NCBI GenBank assembly: GCA_963675135.1
Contig: OY776121.1
Span: 70,262,265-70,326,264, forward strand
Direction of reading: 5' to 3'
Source: Galeopsis tetrahit
Taxonomy: Eukaryota > Streptophyta > Magnoliopsida > Lamiales > Lamiaceae
Length of the DNA stretch: 64,000 bases
Positions 30,888-43,921 of the stretch are shown piece by piece; positions within the stretch are counted from its first letter, which is position 1; the number at the start of each line of letters is the position of its first letter. Made by a program: the position numbers and the translations under genes. A model generated the notes under the pieces. It had not been told where the DNA came from and ran no database searches. It saw only the letters and a program-made list of their open reading frames with translations.

Positions 30888-33800
30888 CTAGGCCCCTATG
30901 GCCGAGTTTGGTTTAATGAGGTTACTTCCCTCAAGCCACGCCCACAACTGTATTTTGATGTTGTCAGTAATCCTTTTCGCCACAGATTCTTTGTTTGAGA
31001 ACACTTTATCGTTCCTGCATCTCCAAATTTCTCCAATCACTCCCACCCATAAACTCGTTGCAATTTTTCTATTACATTTTCCTTCTCCTAAAATCCCACT
31101 GTATTGTTGGAGGTGAGTTGTTATATTATTATGGACAACTGAACTAACCTTCAACAATTGCATGCACTCCATCCAGATTGTTGTGGCGACTTTGCATTCC
31201 AGCAGCAAGTATTGAGTGCTTTCCTCCACCTCCCCGCACATCTTGCAAACTGTCTCCTCGTCTGGTATACGTACTCCCCAGTTTTTCAGATTGACGGACG
31301 TGGCCAGCCTAAGTTTCATCGCTTTCCACCCGATGGTTTGTACCTGTTTAGGCGCCAAACATCTCCATAGTAGTCCGTATTTGTCACCCTTGCATTCTAC
31401 TGGATTTGCCCCGTCCCTCAATTGCATCAGCATTTTGTATATGACACTTGTCGAATATATGCCGCGTGGGGCCTGTTCCCAACTCCACTCGTCCTCTTCA
31501 TGTTGCTTAATCTTGATCTTGTTCACCAAAGACATTAGAGAAAAATTCATTAGTCTCCTGTGTATTTAGCTCTCTCTTCCAACACCACCTCCATTCCCAC
31601 CCATTCTCCCCCCAACTCCCCATCTCCCCTATCTTAACTTGTTGTTGGTTGCTCACTTTGAATAGCCTACCAAACCTACTTTTAAAAACCTCTCCCCTTC
31701 TCCCCACTTCTCTATCCAGAATTTCGTTTTAGACCCATTCCCTATTACTCGTTTGATCTCTTTTCCTAGCCCCTCCGTCTCTCCTCCCCCTACATAAAGA
31801 CATTTCAACTCCTTCCACCAAACTGACTCGCCTACCCCCTCCCATTTCCGTCGCGACTCCCCTCCCCCTCCAACCCTCCGTATTTAGATTTTAACACCTT
31901 CACCCATAAACTATCCTCATCGTTCAAGAATCTCCAGATCCATTTACCTATAAGAGCCCTATTAAAATTATGCAAATCCCTAATGCCCAATCCTCCCATG
32001 TTTCTATCCTCACAAATATCTGTCCATTTCACCCATGCAATATTTTTCCTATTAGCACTCCCCCCCCCCCAATAAGAAAGCCCTTTGTAGTTTGGTAATT
32101 TTTTTCAGCACTCCTATTGGTATTAGAAAGAAAGATAAGTAGTAGGTTGGCACCGCAGATAAAACCGCCTGAACTATAGTGATTCTTCCACCCATCGAGA
32201 TGTAACGTCCTCCCTACTTTTCCAGTTTGCCGCCAATTTTCTGAATTAACCCATCCCATGTAGACAATTTCCGATGGTTTACACCCACATTAAGCCCCAA
32301 AAATGGTATCGGCAGGCTCCCCGATTTACACCCCATGAAGCTGGCCATATTTTCGGTTTCCTTAATGCTAAGATGTATACCAGTAAGACTGCATTTGTCG
32401 AAGTTAACCTTTAATCCCGAAGTTAATTCGAATAGCTGCAGAGTATGTTTAATTGCCACAATATCCTCCCACCTTCTGTTACACAGGAACAAAGTATCAT
32501 CCGCGTACTGCAAAATTAGAACCTTGACTCTGTCTAGGCCGATACTTGTTGGTTCTAGGACACCAATATCTGTCACTTTCTGTATCATTGCACTTAGTCC
32601 TTCGGCTGCGATAAGGAATAAGAAAGGTGAGAGTGGATCGCCTTGTCTCAGACCCCTTTCCAAAATAAACTCCCTCGATGGACTCTCATTCACCAAAACT
32701 GAAGTCGTTGCTGTAGATACACATTCCATGATCCAGGTTCTCCACTTGGGTGAGAAGTTCATTGCCTCCATCATTCTGTCTAGATAACCCCATTCCACCG
32801 AGTCGTATACTTTTGCAAAGTCCACTTTGAACAGCACACCCGTTTTCTTTCTCTTCTTCGCTTCATCAATAGCCTCATGCGCTATCAGCATCTCGTCCAA
32901 AATCTGCCTCCCCCCGATGAAGGCCGATTGACACTTGAAAATTACATTGCCCAGCACCTTTGCGAGTCTCTTGGCAAGTAGTTTCGAGATAATTTTGTAG
33001 AGGCTCACGATAAGAGATATCGGTCTGTATTCACCCAGATTGAAATCTCCCACCTTTTTTGGGAGGAGAATAATAAATGAGGGATTCATTCCTTTTACTA
33101 ACCTCCCAAATGTGTGAAATTCGTCCACCATCTACACTATTTCTGCTTTCAGCACTTCCCAACACTTCTTAAAAAATCCGAATGTAAAGCCATTTGGTCC
33201 CGAACTTTTCGACACCTCACAGTCCAAAATTGTTGTTTTGATTTCCTACTCCGTAAACTTAGCTGTGAGGAATTCATTATCACATCTATCAATTTGTTTG
33301 ATGTGTACTCCCTGTCTCAGTACTGGTCTTGTTCTGCCCCCAGTTCGAAAGTGTTTGCTGAAGTACTCGAAGATCTCCCCTTTTACTTCTTCTACTCCCG
33401 CCATCTACCGTCGATCTTCAGCCCATTTATAGAATTCTTTGTCTTTCTGTTGTTTACTACCCTGTGGAACATTTTTTAGTTCACGTCTCCCTCTTTTACC
33501 CACTTAATTTTTGCCATTTTATGAAGTTGACTATCCTTCCATTGCAGGTCTGTAATAAGGCCTGCAAACGCCTCCCGTCTCTGTTCAATTTCCCCCTCCT
33601 CAAGACCAAGACTGTCATTCAAGGCGTCCAGTGTATCTATCTCTGTTATTATGTCCTCAATCCTCTTATCCAATTGCCCAAAAGTCAGCTTACTCCACAT
33701 TTTTAAATCTCCTTTGAGTTTCTTCAATTTCTCTTTTAACACGTACCCTCCCCACATCTGAATTTCGGAGTTCCATTTTTGTTCCACGAATACACGAAAC

Positions 33801-34563
33801 TTCGGATGGCTGAGCCACGCGTTAAAGAAGCGAAACGGCTTGGGCCCCCAGTCCAGCTTGCACGCCCGAGTGAGTATCGGATAATGGTCTGAAATGGAGC
33901 ATCCCATTCCTTTCAATCCCAAATCCGGCCATTTCTCTGCACATATATCGTTTACTATAAGTCTATCAAGTCTGCTTTTACATGTGTCGTCCGAAAGATA
34001 CCATGTGAATTTCCTACCTCTCAACGGCACGTCTACCAGATTACTAGCTCTGATAAAATAGTCAAAAGCCACAATGTCTCTGTGATCCACCCTTTCTCCC
34101 CTCCCACTTCGTTCATCTTCAATCCTAATAGCGTTGAAATCCCCCATTAAACATACGCAGATTTGCCTATTCTGGGTTACCACTGCTTGTAAGGCCTCCC
34201 AAAGATCCTTCTTTACCCTACCGCTGCAGGGCGCATAAATGTTAATAATGCAACATTGAGTTACGTCCGACTTCAGGAACCTGTTAACCGTCAAACACTC
34301 ATTCATATGCCACTCACTCGATTTTACAAAGACCCCCTCATCCCAGATGGTAAGAATTCCCCCTGACTTGCCTTCGGCTTCGCGGTATGCCCAATCGAAG
34401 CCAGCGTCCCTCCAAATTGATTTACACAAAAATTTATTCATCTATTCCACCTTGGTCTCCTGGAGACAACACACATCAATCCTATTTTTTGTGATAATTT
34501 TTTTACTTCTCTTCCCTTTTCTCTTCCACCCATCCCTCTGATGTTAAAACTAAGCATCTTCAT
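30888..34563 (-). pseudogene. LINE ORF2: endonuclease, reverse transcriptase, zf-RVT, multiply broken
   Basis: The start ATG is at 34561-34563 (MKMLSFNIRGMGG, catalytic Asn of AP-type endonuclease). A frameshift near 34,490 precedes LQETK, and a TAG follows at about 34,442. The endonuclease continues in 34441-33476 (GGILTIWDEG, INIYAPC, MGDFNAIR, SRLDRLIVN, SDHYPILT). Reverse transcriptase is at 33131-32214 (YRPISLIVSLYKIISKLLAKR, QSAFIGGRQILDEMLIAHE, RGLRQGDPLSPFLF, catalytic YADD in ILQYADDTLF). Later pieces in other frames are at 32032-31832 (GGLGIRDLHNFNRALIGKW) and 31550-30888 (zf-RVT: RGIYSTSVIYKML, CKMCGEVEESTQYLLLEC). At least five frame changes occur. Confidence 0.85.
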
Positions 34564-34599
34564 TGGTAACCGCTGGCTCACCTTTTTCCATTATCAGAG

Positions 34600-36547
34600 G
34601 GATGGGTCCGAAGCCGCGCTCGCCATCCCGATACTTTTCCCCAATTTCCAGATTTCCTCTGCTTCTTTATAAGTTTCTTCGTTATCGCAGGTATCTCGCC
34701 CCCTCGCCGAATCACAACAAGTGACAGGCTCCATCTCTCTGGCGTTTCGGCCCACGATTCCCTTTTCCATTCTCGTGCATTTCTGTCGATCTTTCTGTCT
34801 CGGTACCTTGAGTTTCTTCTTCGGAGAATAGGTCGGTTTCAGAAGCTTCTGGGTCGTACTGGGACTTTCCTACTTTCTCATAGATGGACTAGTCAGCCCA
34901 CAACTCCTTCTGCCCAATATGTGTGATTGGGCTTTCTCCATTGCCCAGCCCATCTAAAAAATCCCCCCCATTAATTGGTAAGTTAAGGTCCAACTCATTT
35001 CCATTGCCCCCCAAGCCCAGTTCTTTTGGCCCACACTTTTTTTCCTGGGCCCACCTCCGCCAGGCCCACACCTTTTTCTTTCTCAGGGCCTATTGGCTTA
35101 ATCTCATATTCTGGCCCATGACTTCGAACGTAACTATTTGTATCCGCTGCCTTCCCTGGCGTGGGTCCCGCTGATCTCGGGATTGGCTGAGTATCACTCG
35201 TGCCCAAGACAGATTCCTCGATTATTGTTCCTGAGGAGTTTGGCGGCGTGCATGTCATCAATGCCTTTCTCTCTCCGACATGTGCATCTCCCTCCGCCCT
35301 TTTGTCTTCTCCGGCGATTAAGGATTCAACTACTTTCTCCCATTCTCCGTCTTCCTCCGATCCATCTCCGGCTGCCATATCTGTTGTCTCCGCCCACGAA
35401 TCAACGTCAAAATCCTCAAATTCTTCTTTTATCCGGATGGCATGCACTCTCCCGTCAATACATATTTTCAACGGGGACCTGGGAATTTCCGACATCGTTG
35501 TACGTATTAAAATACGAGCGAACTGGAGGTTGCTTCGGTTTAATGTCTCCTTATCTATCTTTACGATAGACCCATACTTGTTGGCCACCATCTTGAAGAA
35601 CCTATTTTTTCGTACGTGCAAAGGGACGTCGAACCAATTTGTCCACACCACTCTCCGACTCACCTGTAGATCCGGTTCCCATGGCCAAATCGACTCGAAC
35701 CATTTATGGGCCCATTTCGAATTTTCAACCCTCGACTAGTGCCCGTGGATTGGGGATGATGGTTTGATCAACACCATATCCCCTCGAAGGGGTATAGCCT
35801 TCCAGCCCTCATCTCTTTCGTCGTTGATCTTGTCCCCTACTTCTGGCCATGAAAACACATTTCTAATCTTTCCTACCATGCACCTTTTTAACCATTATTT
35901 CTCTTGTTCTGTTGAGGCGCATTTCATTCCTTTAAACCCCTCTACATCTGTATTTGTCTTTATGATTTTGTGTTGCACCAGGTTGTCTGTTCCCTTGCTT
36001 CTCCTTAGCCTTCCTTCCTCTGGATCTGTCGCACGTTCCCTCGCCGGACTCTTTGCCTTAGCCGCATAAGACCAGGCCTCATTCCTCATGTTGTTATCTC
36101 TTTGTTCTATAACGTAACCTGCCTTGTTGTTGTGCCTCTGGCCCTTATTCTGTTTTTCCAGCATTCTTTCGAACCTCGAGAGATTCGCCCGTATTTTGTA
36201 CGACCCAATCCAGGTATCATTCAGTTCCCCCTCTGTCCTTTTCTCACGAATCCAAATCTCAGACCTCGTTTGTCCTTTTTTTCTGCCAAGTACAGGTCTT
36301 TCACCTTTTCAATCTTGTTGAACATCTCCAGCAGGTTCTGTCTCCTACATTCGTCTGGAAAATTGCACACGAAGTACGTCACGTCTGATTTGTCGAATAG
36401 TCCCTTTCGTTCCATTGCACTTACCCACGGTGCCGCCCAGCTACTCACTATAGGTTTAGGGTATGGGGAAGGTTTCTGCCTCATCGGGAGTCGCTTGGGG
36501 AAGACTGTTTTCGATCGGGTTCTACCGCCTACCCGTCTTTCTCTCAC
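34600..36547 (-). pseudogene. LINE ORF1 with RRM-type RNA-binding domain, broken
   Basis: The N-terminal frame (36547-36221) has an RRM-like segment TYFVCNFPDECRRQNLLEMF...KRGLRFGFVR, typical of plant L1 ORF1 proteins. The frame then shifts. A charged linker lies at 36164-35895, and a further frame at 35663-34995 has VVWTNWFDVPLHVRKNRFF and EIPRSPLKICIDGRVHAIRI, followed by an acidic, low-complexity C-terminus near 35071-34889. ORF1 protein coats LINE RNA. No single full-length chain can be read. Confidence 0.7.
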
Positions 36548-36632
36548 CCTTACCCGCTCGCTCGCTCGCTCTCTCTCTCTCTCTCGGCATCATTCATAAT
36601 TTTTTGAAAAATAATGTTATGTATGCAATCTT

Positions 36633-38371
36633 ATTAGTTAATTAAAATATATGGGTAATAATACTATTCACGGGTTTGTTATCATGATATGGGCCTTATA
36701 TTATATAATATATATATATGGTAGTTGGTCATAGTCATTAATATACTTGGGGAAGTACGTAGGTACGTTAATTATTAAAAGTTGACTTATAGACTATAAA
36801 TAGTAATATTGTTTAGACTTAATTTCTAATTTGAGCATAGCAAAGAATTGATACGTACGTACGCAGAGATGTACAGAAATAACTTATTAAGGGCAACCCA
36901 CATGCAACAACTGGCCGGATATATGTTTGTACAGTGTACATATATATATATATACACACTTGTATTTTAATATTCAATTTTAATGTTAATCAATATTTAA
37001 ATGAATTTCAATATATTATTTCAGATTAAAAAATCACTTTAAGAACTGATCATATATATTTCATGTAAAATGAATATGTATGATAGTAACTCTGTAACAT
37101 ATATACTCGTAATATTATTTTGTAAAATAAGAATATCAATTTATTTTAGATAATTTTGGTTAAACAATGAGAGGATAGTAGTATTTTTTTTTTCTTTGAC
37201 GGGAGGATAGTAGTATTTCATGTTTACAATTGTTTGCATTTTTTTATTATTCATCCGTTTAATAATTATTTGTACATTTCGAGAAAAAATCAGATCATGT
37301 AATTTTATTAGCATTCGCAAAAGGTCTTGTAATTTTTAACTTTGCCAATTTGATCTTTTTTGCCTCAATTTTAATCTTTCTATTCAATTTCAGTCATTTC
37401 AATCCAATTTTAGTCCTAATAACCAGAATATTATAATATATGAATAGAAATAAGAGTGATATATTTAATAAAAAAATTTAATAAATATTTCTTTATAATC
37501 AAATATATATACATAATTTTATCATATTTATTTTATGTTTCATATAATCAAATATTTATTTATGATAAAAATCATAAAATATTTTTTTTATTTAAATTAA
37601 ATTAATTAAAAAAAAGAAGTGATATATTTAATCTTTTATAATTGGAAATTGTTTTTAAGTTGATCTTATATTTTTTTATGCTCATTAATTATTTGAGAGC
37701 TTGTAGGTGTGAAACAACTCATAGTGTTGTATTCTTGTTTATTGATGATAGAGTTTAGACCCCAAATATATAAAATGTTCTCAATATTAAATTAATAAAT
37801 AATTATAATTATTTACTACTCTAGGTTATAAAATTAATAAAAAAAAAGCATATTAACATAAATGTCACTTTTATTTTTCTCCAAACTTCATGTGGAAAAA
37901 ATATAAAAAAAAATTGTCACGTAAAATAAATATGTTCTACTCCGGTGAGTATGACTGAAATTAGATTAAAATGACTAAAATTTAACCTAAAATACTGAAA
38001 TTGAACTCTGAGAATCAATATTGAGAGTAAAAGGACTAATATTGAGATAAGGTCTAAAATTGAGATTAAAAAGACTAAATTTTATAAAGTAAAAAGTTAC
38101 CGGAACTTTTGTGAATTCAGACAAAGTTACATGATTATTTATAAATTTATCTTGCTCATTTTAAAAAACAATTTTTTTTTCATAAACGCTACCTTCACAA
38201 TATTCACATATTTACACAAAATGTCATTAATTCTACCCTCATTCAATCATTTACTCTATTTATAAAAGTTTACAGATTACCCATCAACACTGCACTCATT
38301 ATTATTTTGGACGGAAGGGGTATATATCCAATCTTTTAGAACTCCAACGAGACGGTTACAAGTAATTTTAA
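36633..38371. other. AT-rich intergenic DNA with a candidate fold-back element
   Basis: No gene. From about 37293 (GATCATGTAATTTTATTAGC) to 38135 the two ends are long imperfect inverted repeats of at least 100 bp. The right end in reverse reads ATCATGTAACTTTGTC then TTTTTAATCTCAATTTTAGACC, and the left reads CTCAATTTTAATC at 37374. This looks like a MITE or MULE-type fold-back element, but I cannot define a target duplication. Confidence 0.4.
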
Positions 38372-38489
38372 GGGGGTGTTTGTAAACTTTACAAACTACT
38401 TCTAGAATCACTTTTTTTTAAAAGTTGTGAGAAGAAATTTTGAAAATAAATTATTTTAGAAGTAGTTAATTGTGTTTCTAAACCCACCC
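38372..38489. mobile_element. 118-bp MITE with TAA target duplication
   Basis: Inverted ends GGGGGTGTTTGTAAAC and GGGTGGGTTTAGAAAC (reverse of the right end) are flanked by TAA (38369-38371 and 38490-38492). Length and interior layout (CTACTTCTAGAA ... TTAGAAGTAGTT) match the element at 58939-59057. Confidence 0.65.
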
Positions 38490-38492
38490 TAA

Positions 38493-40441
38493 ATATTGTA
38501 GCCGAAATAAATTACCGAATTAGGGCCCCACACTGTACGTGCAGATCATTGAGGACAAGGCCATGTGCTTTTCTACCTTCATTTTTTTTTTTTCTTTTTT
38601 AATTTATATCTCATTTTATTTCAATATATATGATCAAGGCAAATAGTTATGTGTACCCGCAGATATACTGTAAATGAATCCAATTTTCTATTTACCCTCT
38701 TTTTTTTTTCATACTCCCTTTTTTTAGATACTTATGTGTACAAGTTATTAAATCTAATTTTTTACATGGATTATTAATTATTTACCCTCTTTTTTATTAA
38801 TTTAACCCGAATATTTTTTAAAGAGAAATACATGTAGAAAACTATATTATCATTTTATCAATTAAATTAAAATACAACTCAATAAAATTATAATTATACA
38901 CCGACTATCGAGTCACCAATAAATCACCACGAAGTCAAATATTACTCTATTTTTTTAACTTTCAAAAAATAAATATAAAAAAATAATGAACATAAAAAAA
39001 AATATGAAACTCAAAATAAAATTATGAAATAAAAATTTCAGTTTTTTTTTCTTCAAAAAATGACCAAAATTTAGGAAAAAAATACAAAAAAAATCGAAAA
39101 AAAAAAACTACACTAAAAAAATTCAATTTTTTTCTAATTTGATATGACATGCTCACTTTCTAACTTTAATACAGTATGATTTATAATAACTAAGATTATT
39201 TTGTTATGTATTCATTATTTCTACAATGATATCTGATTTGTTACAAGTTTTTTGAAGTTGTAGATTATTTTTTAAGACTAATTAATAACATAATCTAATT
39301 GAAAAATAAAATTTATATTTAGAAACTTAAATGAGTGGAGAATTTGGGGAAGAAACCAACATAATATTGCATCAGTTTTATTATTTTCTTTGTGGTCATC
39401 GCCGTGTTGATGCATTCATATGTTTATTGAGTGTGATCGTATCTATTCATTGAATTGTGTGTTCAGTGTGATTCATTCTCACTTTTGTTCTTTGCCTGGA
39501 ATTATGAATGTGTTAAGTTATGTATTTTTTGTTAAATATAATATTAGTTTAAATACGATATAGTATTAGTACGCCTATGGTATAGTAATAGTTAATATAT
39601 TGTATAGTACTAGAGATTAATGTGGGTATAAAAATATTATTTAATATATGAACTAATATTATACAATATGTGAATTAATATTATACTATATTTGAACTAG
39701 TACCATAGAGTATGTGAACTAATACTATACTATATTTGAACTAGTACCATAAAATATGTGAACTCTAAACTCGAAAACATTAGAACTTGTACCAATATAA
39801 ACTAATATTATACTGTATATGAACTAATACGTACACTACTGTATATTAACTAATAATATACCATAATACTTATCAACTGTTATCATAACATTTATAAACT
39901 AAAAATTATATTCATAAAAAACTAAAATAAAGTGATTAAAAAATGAAAGTTCGAATGAAAAAAATAATTAAACAATGTAAAACGAAGTAAAATTTGTAAG
40001 GATTAAAAAAAAATTTTGAAAGGATAAGGTGAAAATTATACACCAATTAATTAAAGTAAAATAGTACCAATAAAATTGAACTAAGAGAAGAGAGATGAAA
40101 GTTTTATTTTTAAAAAAATTATTATTATACTATTTAATACTTAAAAAAAACAATTAATATTATTTTTTAAATTTTCTTATTAGACTTTAAATTTTTAGAA
40201 TAATTATTTGTGGTATAAAAAGAAAGTGCTTGAAAAAAATTATCACTTGAAACACAAATGATAAATAGGAAGAAAAATAAATTTAAAAAATAATATTAAA
40301 AAGAGAAATATAAATATCAATTTGAGTAAAATAAAAAAATAAAATTTTAAAAAATTAATGTATTATTTTTTAATGATAAAATAAAAAAAAAAATTAATTG
40401 AAGTAAAATAAAGGCCAATGATAAAATCTATGTGTTAAATT
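38493..40441. other. very AT-rich intergenic DNA
   Basis: No gene. Degenerate direct repeats of GAACTAGTACCATA / GTGAACTAATACTATACTAT type occupy about 39640-39860. The rest is A/T homopolymers and low-complexity sequence. Confidence 0.6.
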
Positions 40442-40578
40442 GATATAGTAAATGGGTCATGTGTTATTTGTAATGGGATATTGGATTGGATATAGTAAAT
40501 GGGTCATGTGTTATTTGTAATGAGTTATTGGATTGAATATAGTAAATGAGTCATATGTTATTTGTAATGGGTTATTTG
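40442..40578. repeat. 47-bp tandem repeat, about three copies
   Basis: GATATAGTAAATGGGTCATG starts at 40442 and 40489, and a variant starts at 40536. The unit continues TGTTATTTGTAATGGG. Confidence 0.88.
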
Positions 40579-40762
40579 ATCCAGTGACATACATGTAACT
40601 GGTACACTAAGGTAACCAGTAGAATTTTGAAAGCAAATTTAGTAAGTTTTTATATATAAAGTAAGAATAGTTAGTTGAATTATACTGTATGTATGTATGA
40701 ATTCAAAAGTAATATTATATATTTAGTGTGAAATTATTTTAATTGTGACAGTAAAATTTATA

Positions 40763-41046
40763 CTCCCTCTGTTCCAACAGGAATTTGCACACTTTCCATA
40801 TATGGATGTCCCATACCAATTTGCACACTCCATAAAAGGAAATATCTTCACAACCCTCACCCTTGAAATATACTCATATTTACCCATATGCCATTACTTT
40901 TCCACATTCAATCTACTTTTTACTTTACTTTATTAATAAAAGTTTACAAAACTACCCTTCAAAACATCAATCATTACATATTTTCTTACACATTTCTTAA
41001 AATGTGTGCTGGTCAAAGGGTGCAAGTTCCTCCGGGACGGAGGGAG
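40763..41046. mobile_element. Stowaway MITE
   Basis: The ends CTCCCTCTGTTCC and GGGACGGAGGGAG are inverted and flanked by TA (40761-40762 and 41047-41048). The 284-bp interior has the second inverted pair AATTTGCACACTT / GGTGCAAGTT. Confidence 0.85.
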
Positions 41047-41048
41047 TA

Positions 41049-42090
41049 CTATCTTTGGACTAATTGGTGTTGAGCTCACCAAACAAACACATCAAATCCA
41101 CAAGTTGAGTGGTCCACCTCCGGCGGTCATGTCAGAGGAGCCCCTAGCTCGCGATCTATCACCACCCACGTACGTCAATTGAAACCAAGTCGACATGTGA
41201 GCTCATCTTCTTCGCCATATGGTTATGGGCGAACACATGCTCGATCTGATCCATGTTTATAAGTTCGGAGATCTCCATCAAAGTTTGTTGTATATGGCTT
41301 AGCTAATCCTCATGCTGTGGGGTCTCCACCAATTTGTTTTTTTTTTTAAATGTATATTAGGAGTAGTACTGTATGTAAAAAAAAATCAAGATGGGCGACC
41401 GCACCCGTACCTCTAAATGGATCCACGCATGTAGTTTTATTGTTTAATGTAAAATGTTATTAAACAAATAAGTAATATTGTTAGATTAAACATGTGTTAT
41501 TGTCAATTTAACTTGATTTTGACGTGAATTTTTTGCTCTTTAAAAATATTGTAATTGTTTGTGATAAAATATAAATAAAATTAATTACTCCTATTTATGA
41601 ACATGAGTGTTAATAAATAGAAAGAAGAATGGATATTATAGTACATGATTTAGTGTATGATGTAATTTCATCATCAAATTGAAGTTGCATTTGCCTTGTT
41701 CCAGAAAAAGAAAACGCGTTCAATGTCTCCGTTTACCGACCACAGTCCCGTCAGTTTCAATCCGTCAATTTACGCTATGGCCGTCCAAAGGGTGTATGTA
41801 TCTCTCCCTCACCCCTACCCAAGTCAACTAATAAGTCTCTCTCTTACTCATTCTTGCCTTTTGAATTTCTTAATACTTCCAATTTTATGATTAATTATAT
41901 TTGAATTGGACACAAATTTTAAGAAAAATTGATTGTTTATGTAAAAATAAAATATGAAAGTACTATTTTCTTTTTTAAATATGAAAATTATAAAATTGAA
42001 CAAACAAAAAAGAAAAATAAAAACTATAAAATTTGATAGAGAGTGTAATAGTTTCGATATGAACCATAAATAGAGGGCTCCATTTTCTAT
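41049..42090. other. intergenic DNA with an unidentified coding-like relic
   Basis: The stretch 41080-41330 has a base composition more like coding DNA. Read on the minus strand it gives LMEISELINMDQIEHVFAHN before stops. I do not recognise it. Near 41722-41790 a short plus-strand frame (MSPFTDHSPVSFNPSIYAM) is followed by a GTGTATGT donor-like site. No complete gene is supported. The remainder is AT-rich. Confidence 0.3.
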
Positions 42091-42102
42091 TTTGATTCGT
42101 CT

Positions 42103-42218
42103 TTTTTTTTTTTTTTTGAAGTTAAATACCCATCCCTATTTTCCCCTCCCCATAACTCGAACCAGGACCTAAGGCCTAGGTAGTGGTGTTCTAACCATTT
42201 GAGCTATCCCACTTTGTC
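42103..42218 (-). mobile_element. tRNA-derived SINE (second copy)
   Basis: On the minus strand the element starts GACAAAGTGGGATAGCTCAA, has a B box GGTTCGAGTT (plus 42154-42163) and ends in a poly(A) tail (plus T run 42103-42117). It is flanked by the exact 12-bp duplication TTTGATTCGTCT (42091-42102 and 42219-42230). Confidence 0.85.
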
Positions 42219-42230
42219 TTTGATTCGTCT

Positions 42231-43042
42231 CTTATTAGATTGATTTTTTTTAAGTGGTCAAAAAAATAATTTTAATCTTTACAATTTTTTTTAAATATCT
42301 CAAATTTACTTCAAATTTAGTATTCCTCTTATCCACGAAAAGTATGTTCACACTTATTTTTCTCTCTATAAAAAATATGTATATTCTGTTTGTAGTTAAC
42401 TTTGAATACTTTTTTTTTTTTAACAAAATTAATGATCTATCGATAATATCATTTACTTTTTAACCCTCCTATCTACTTTGTATATTAAAATATGAATTAT
42501 TTTTAAAATTTGTATTCAGCAAAGAAGATATATTTTTGATGGATTTAGAAAATATTACTTTTTTGCACAGAAAAATATTATTTTATTTTTCTCAATTAAC
42601 TAGTACGTACACCATCAATAAAAAAAAAACCCTTATATTACTTCTAAACAATTTTTTCATTCGTGTTTAATAAGTTTGACAATCAAGGATTATCACAATT
42701 GTCGATGTTGAAATAAAATGAAATAAATTTAACTCATTTTTAAAAAATATTTATTCAAACATCTTATAATTACATTCTATGTTATTATTATTTTTTACAT
42801 AAAAATACATTTGTTTGTCTTACTCACTACAATTGACTATATAACCTCATTTAACTAAAAAGAAAAAAAAAACGGTAATTGTCTGAGGAACGGATGAAGT
42901 ATAATTCAAAAATTAAATATTTTTTTAAAAGTGAACCTAGATTCACTTTAACATGAACTCTCCTTTAACTATAAATTTTTAAATATACTTTTATTTATTT
43001 TAACATTTAAAAAAATCGTACATTAAATAGATTTATTTTACA
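42231..43042. other. AT-rich intergenic DNA
   Basis: No gene. A degenerate Stowaway-like pair (TATTCCTCTTATCCAC near 42321 and GGAACGGATGAAGTA near 42888) may mark an old MITE, not secure. Confidence 0.4.
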
Positions 43043-43051
43043 ATTATTTTT

Positions 43052-43921
43052 GGGCCGCACTTATGTGTAATATTTCATGTGAAATATTAGTATATTTAAG
43101 GAAGGGTCAAAATTCGCGGATCTGTAGCGGGTTTGACCGGTCAAACGAATATTTCCTTAAAAATCGCGCAAAAGTCGCGTGCAGAAGGCTAACATGATAA
43201 CGGGTTCTAGATCTGTGTTACTATAAAAGTAATTATATGTTACTGCAAGACCAAATATGTGTTACTGTAAGTACGAATAACACATAAATTGACTTTTCAT
43301 AGGAAATATTAATACAAATTAATTTAAGGAAGGATAAAATAGAAAAAATTGCTCTTAATCCGTGTTACTATAAATACAATTATATGTTACTGTACGGACA
43401 AATACGTATTACTGTAAGGACAAGTAACACACAATTGTCTTTTGAGTAACACATATTTGACCTTAAAATAACACAGAAAAATGTGTTACTATATAAAAAC
43501 AAGTGTATTACTGTATTAAGAAAGATGTGTTACTGTATAACTAAAACGTCATTATTGAGAGTGAATGAGATACCCACATTAAAAAAGACGAAGAACAATA
43601 ATTGAAAACACGAAAAACAGAACCATGTTGAATAATTTATCGATCCTTACAAATAAAAGGACATAATTATCAACAATTAATTGAAATAAATTTGTGTGTG
43701 GTATTATTGTTGATTTTTTCTCATTCAGAAATTTATTCAAAAAATAAATAATGATTTTTCTCTTTGTGATTTGCAGAAGAGAAGGAGGGAGAAAGCGCAC
43801 AAGAGAAAGGAAGGAGAAGAAGCGACCGAAAAAAGGAGAAAGAATAGCACTTGTTATCGGATAAAAACATAACAATTAGTGAAATTACACATGGTAGAAA
43901 TATTGTATATAAGTTTTTGTA
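43052..43921 (+). mobile_element. non-autonomous MULE-like element (copy A)
   Basis: The ends GGGCCGCACTTATGTGTAAT and, in reverse, TACAAAAACTTATATACAAT form imperfect terminal inverted repeats, flanked by the 9-bp duplication ATTATTTTT (43043-43051 and 43922-43930). The 870-bp interior has no transposase. It carries a cluster of GTGTTACT / AGTAACAC motifs (43215-43540). An inverted relative lies at 59488-60449. The 9-bp duplication is the basis for the Mutator-like call. Confidence 0.75.

Larger units (their letters stand above)
28930..36619 (-). mobile_element. near full-length L1-type LINE, decayed, with nested LINE
   Basis: A poly(A) tail (plus-strand T run 28928-28939) lies at one end and a GA-rich 5' UTR (CT-rich in plus, 36567-36585) at the other. 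A 13-bp target duplication TGTATGCAATCTT is present at 28917-28929 and 36620-36632. ORF1 with an RRM lies at 36.5-34.6 kb. ORF2 with endonuclease, reverse transcriptase and zf-RVT lies at 34.56-30.89 kb. Its 3' UTR is interrupted by a second LINE (29012-30709) and resumes left of it. Multiple frameshifts and stops show it is inactive. Confidence 0.85.

Noticed and set aside
31216..36599. many plus-strand open frames of 60-180 codons
   Set aside because: They are antisense to recognisable LINE endonuclease, RT and ORF1 segments. Low-complexity translations, no family match.
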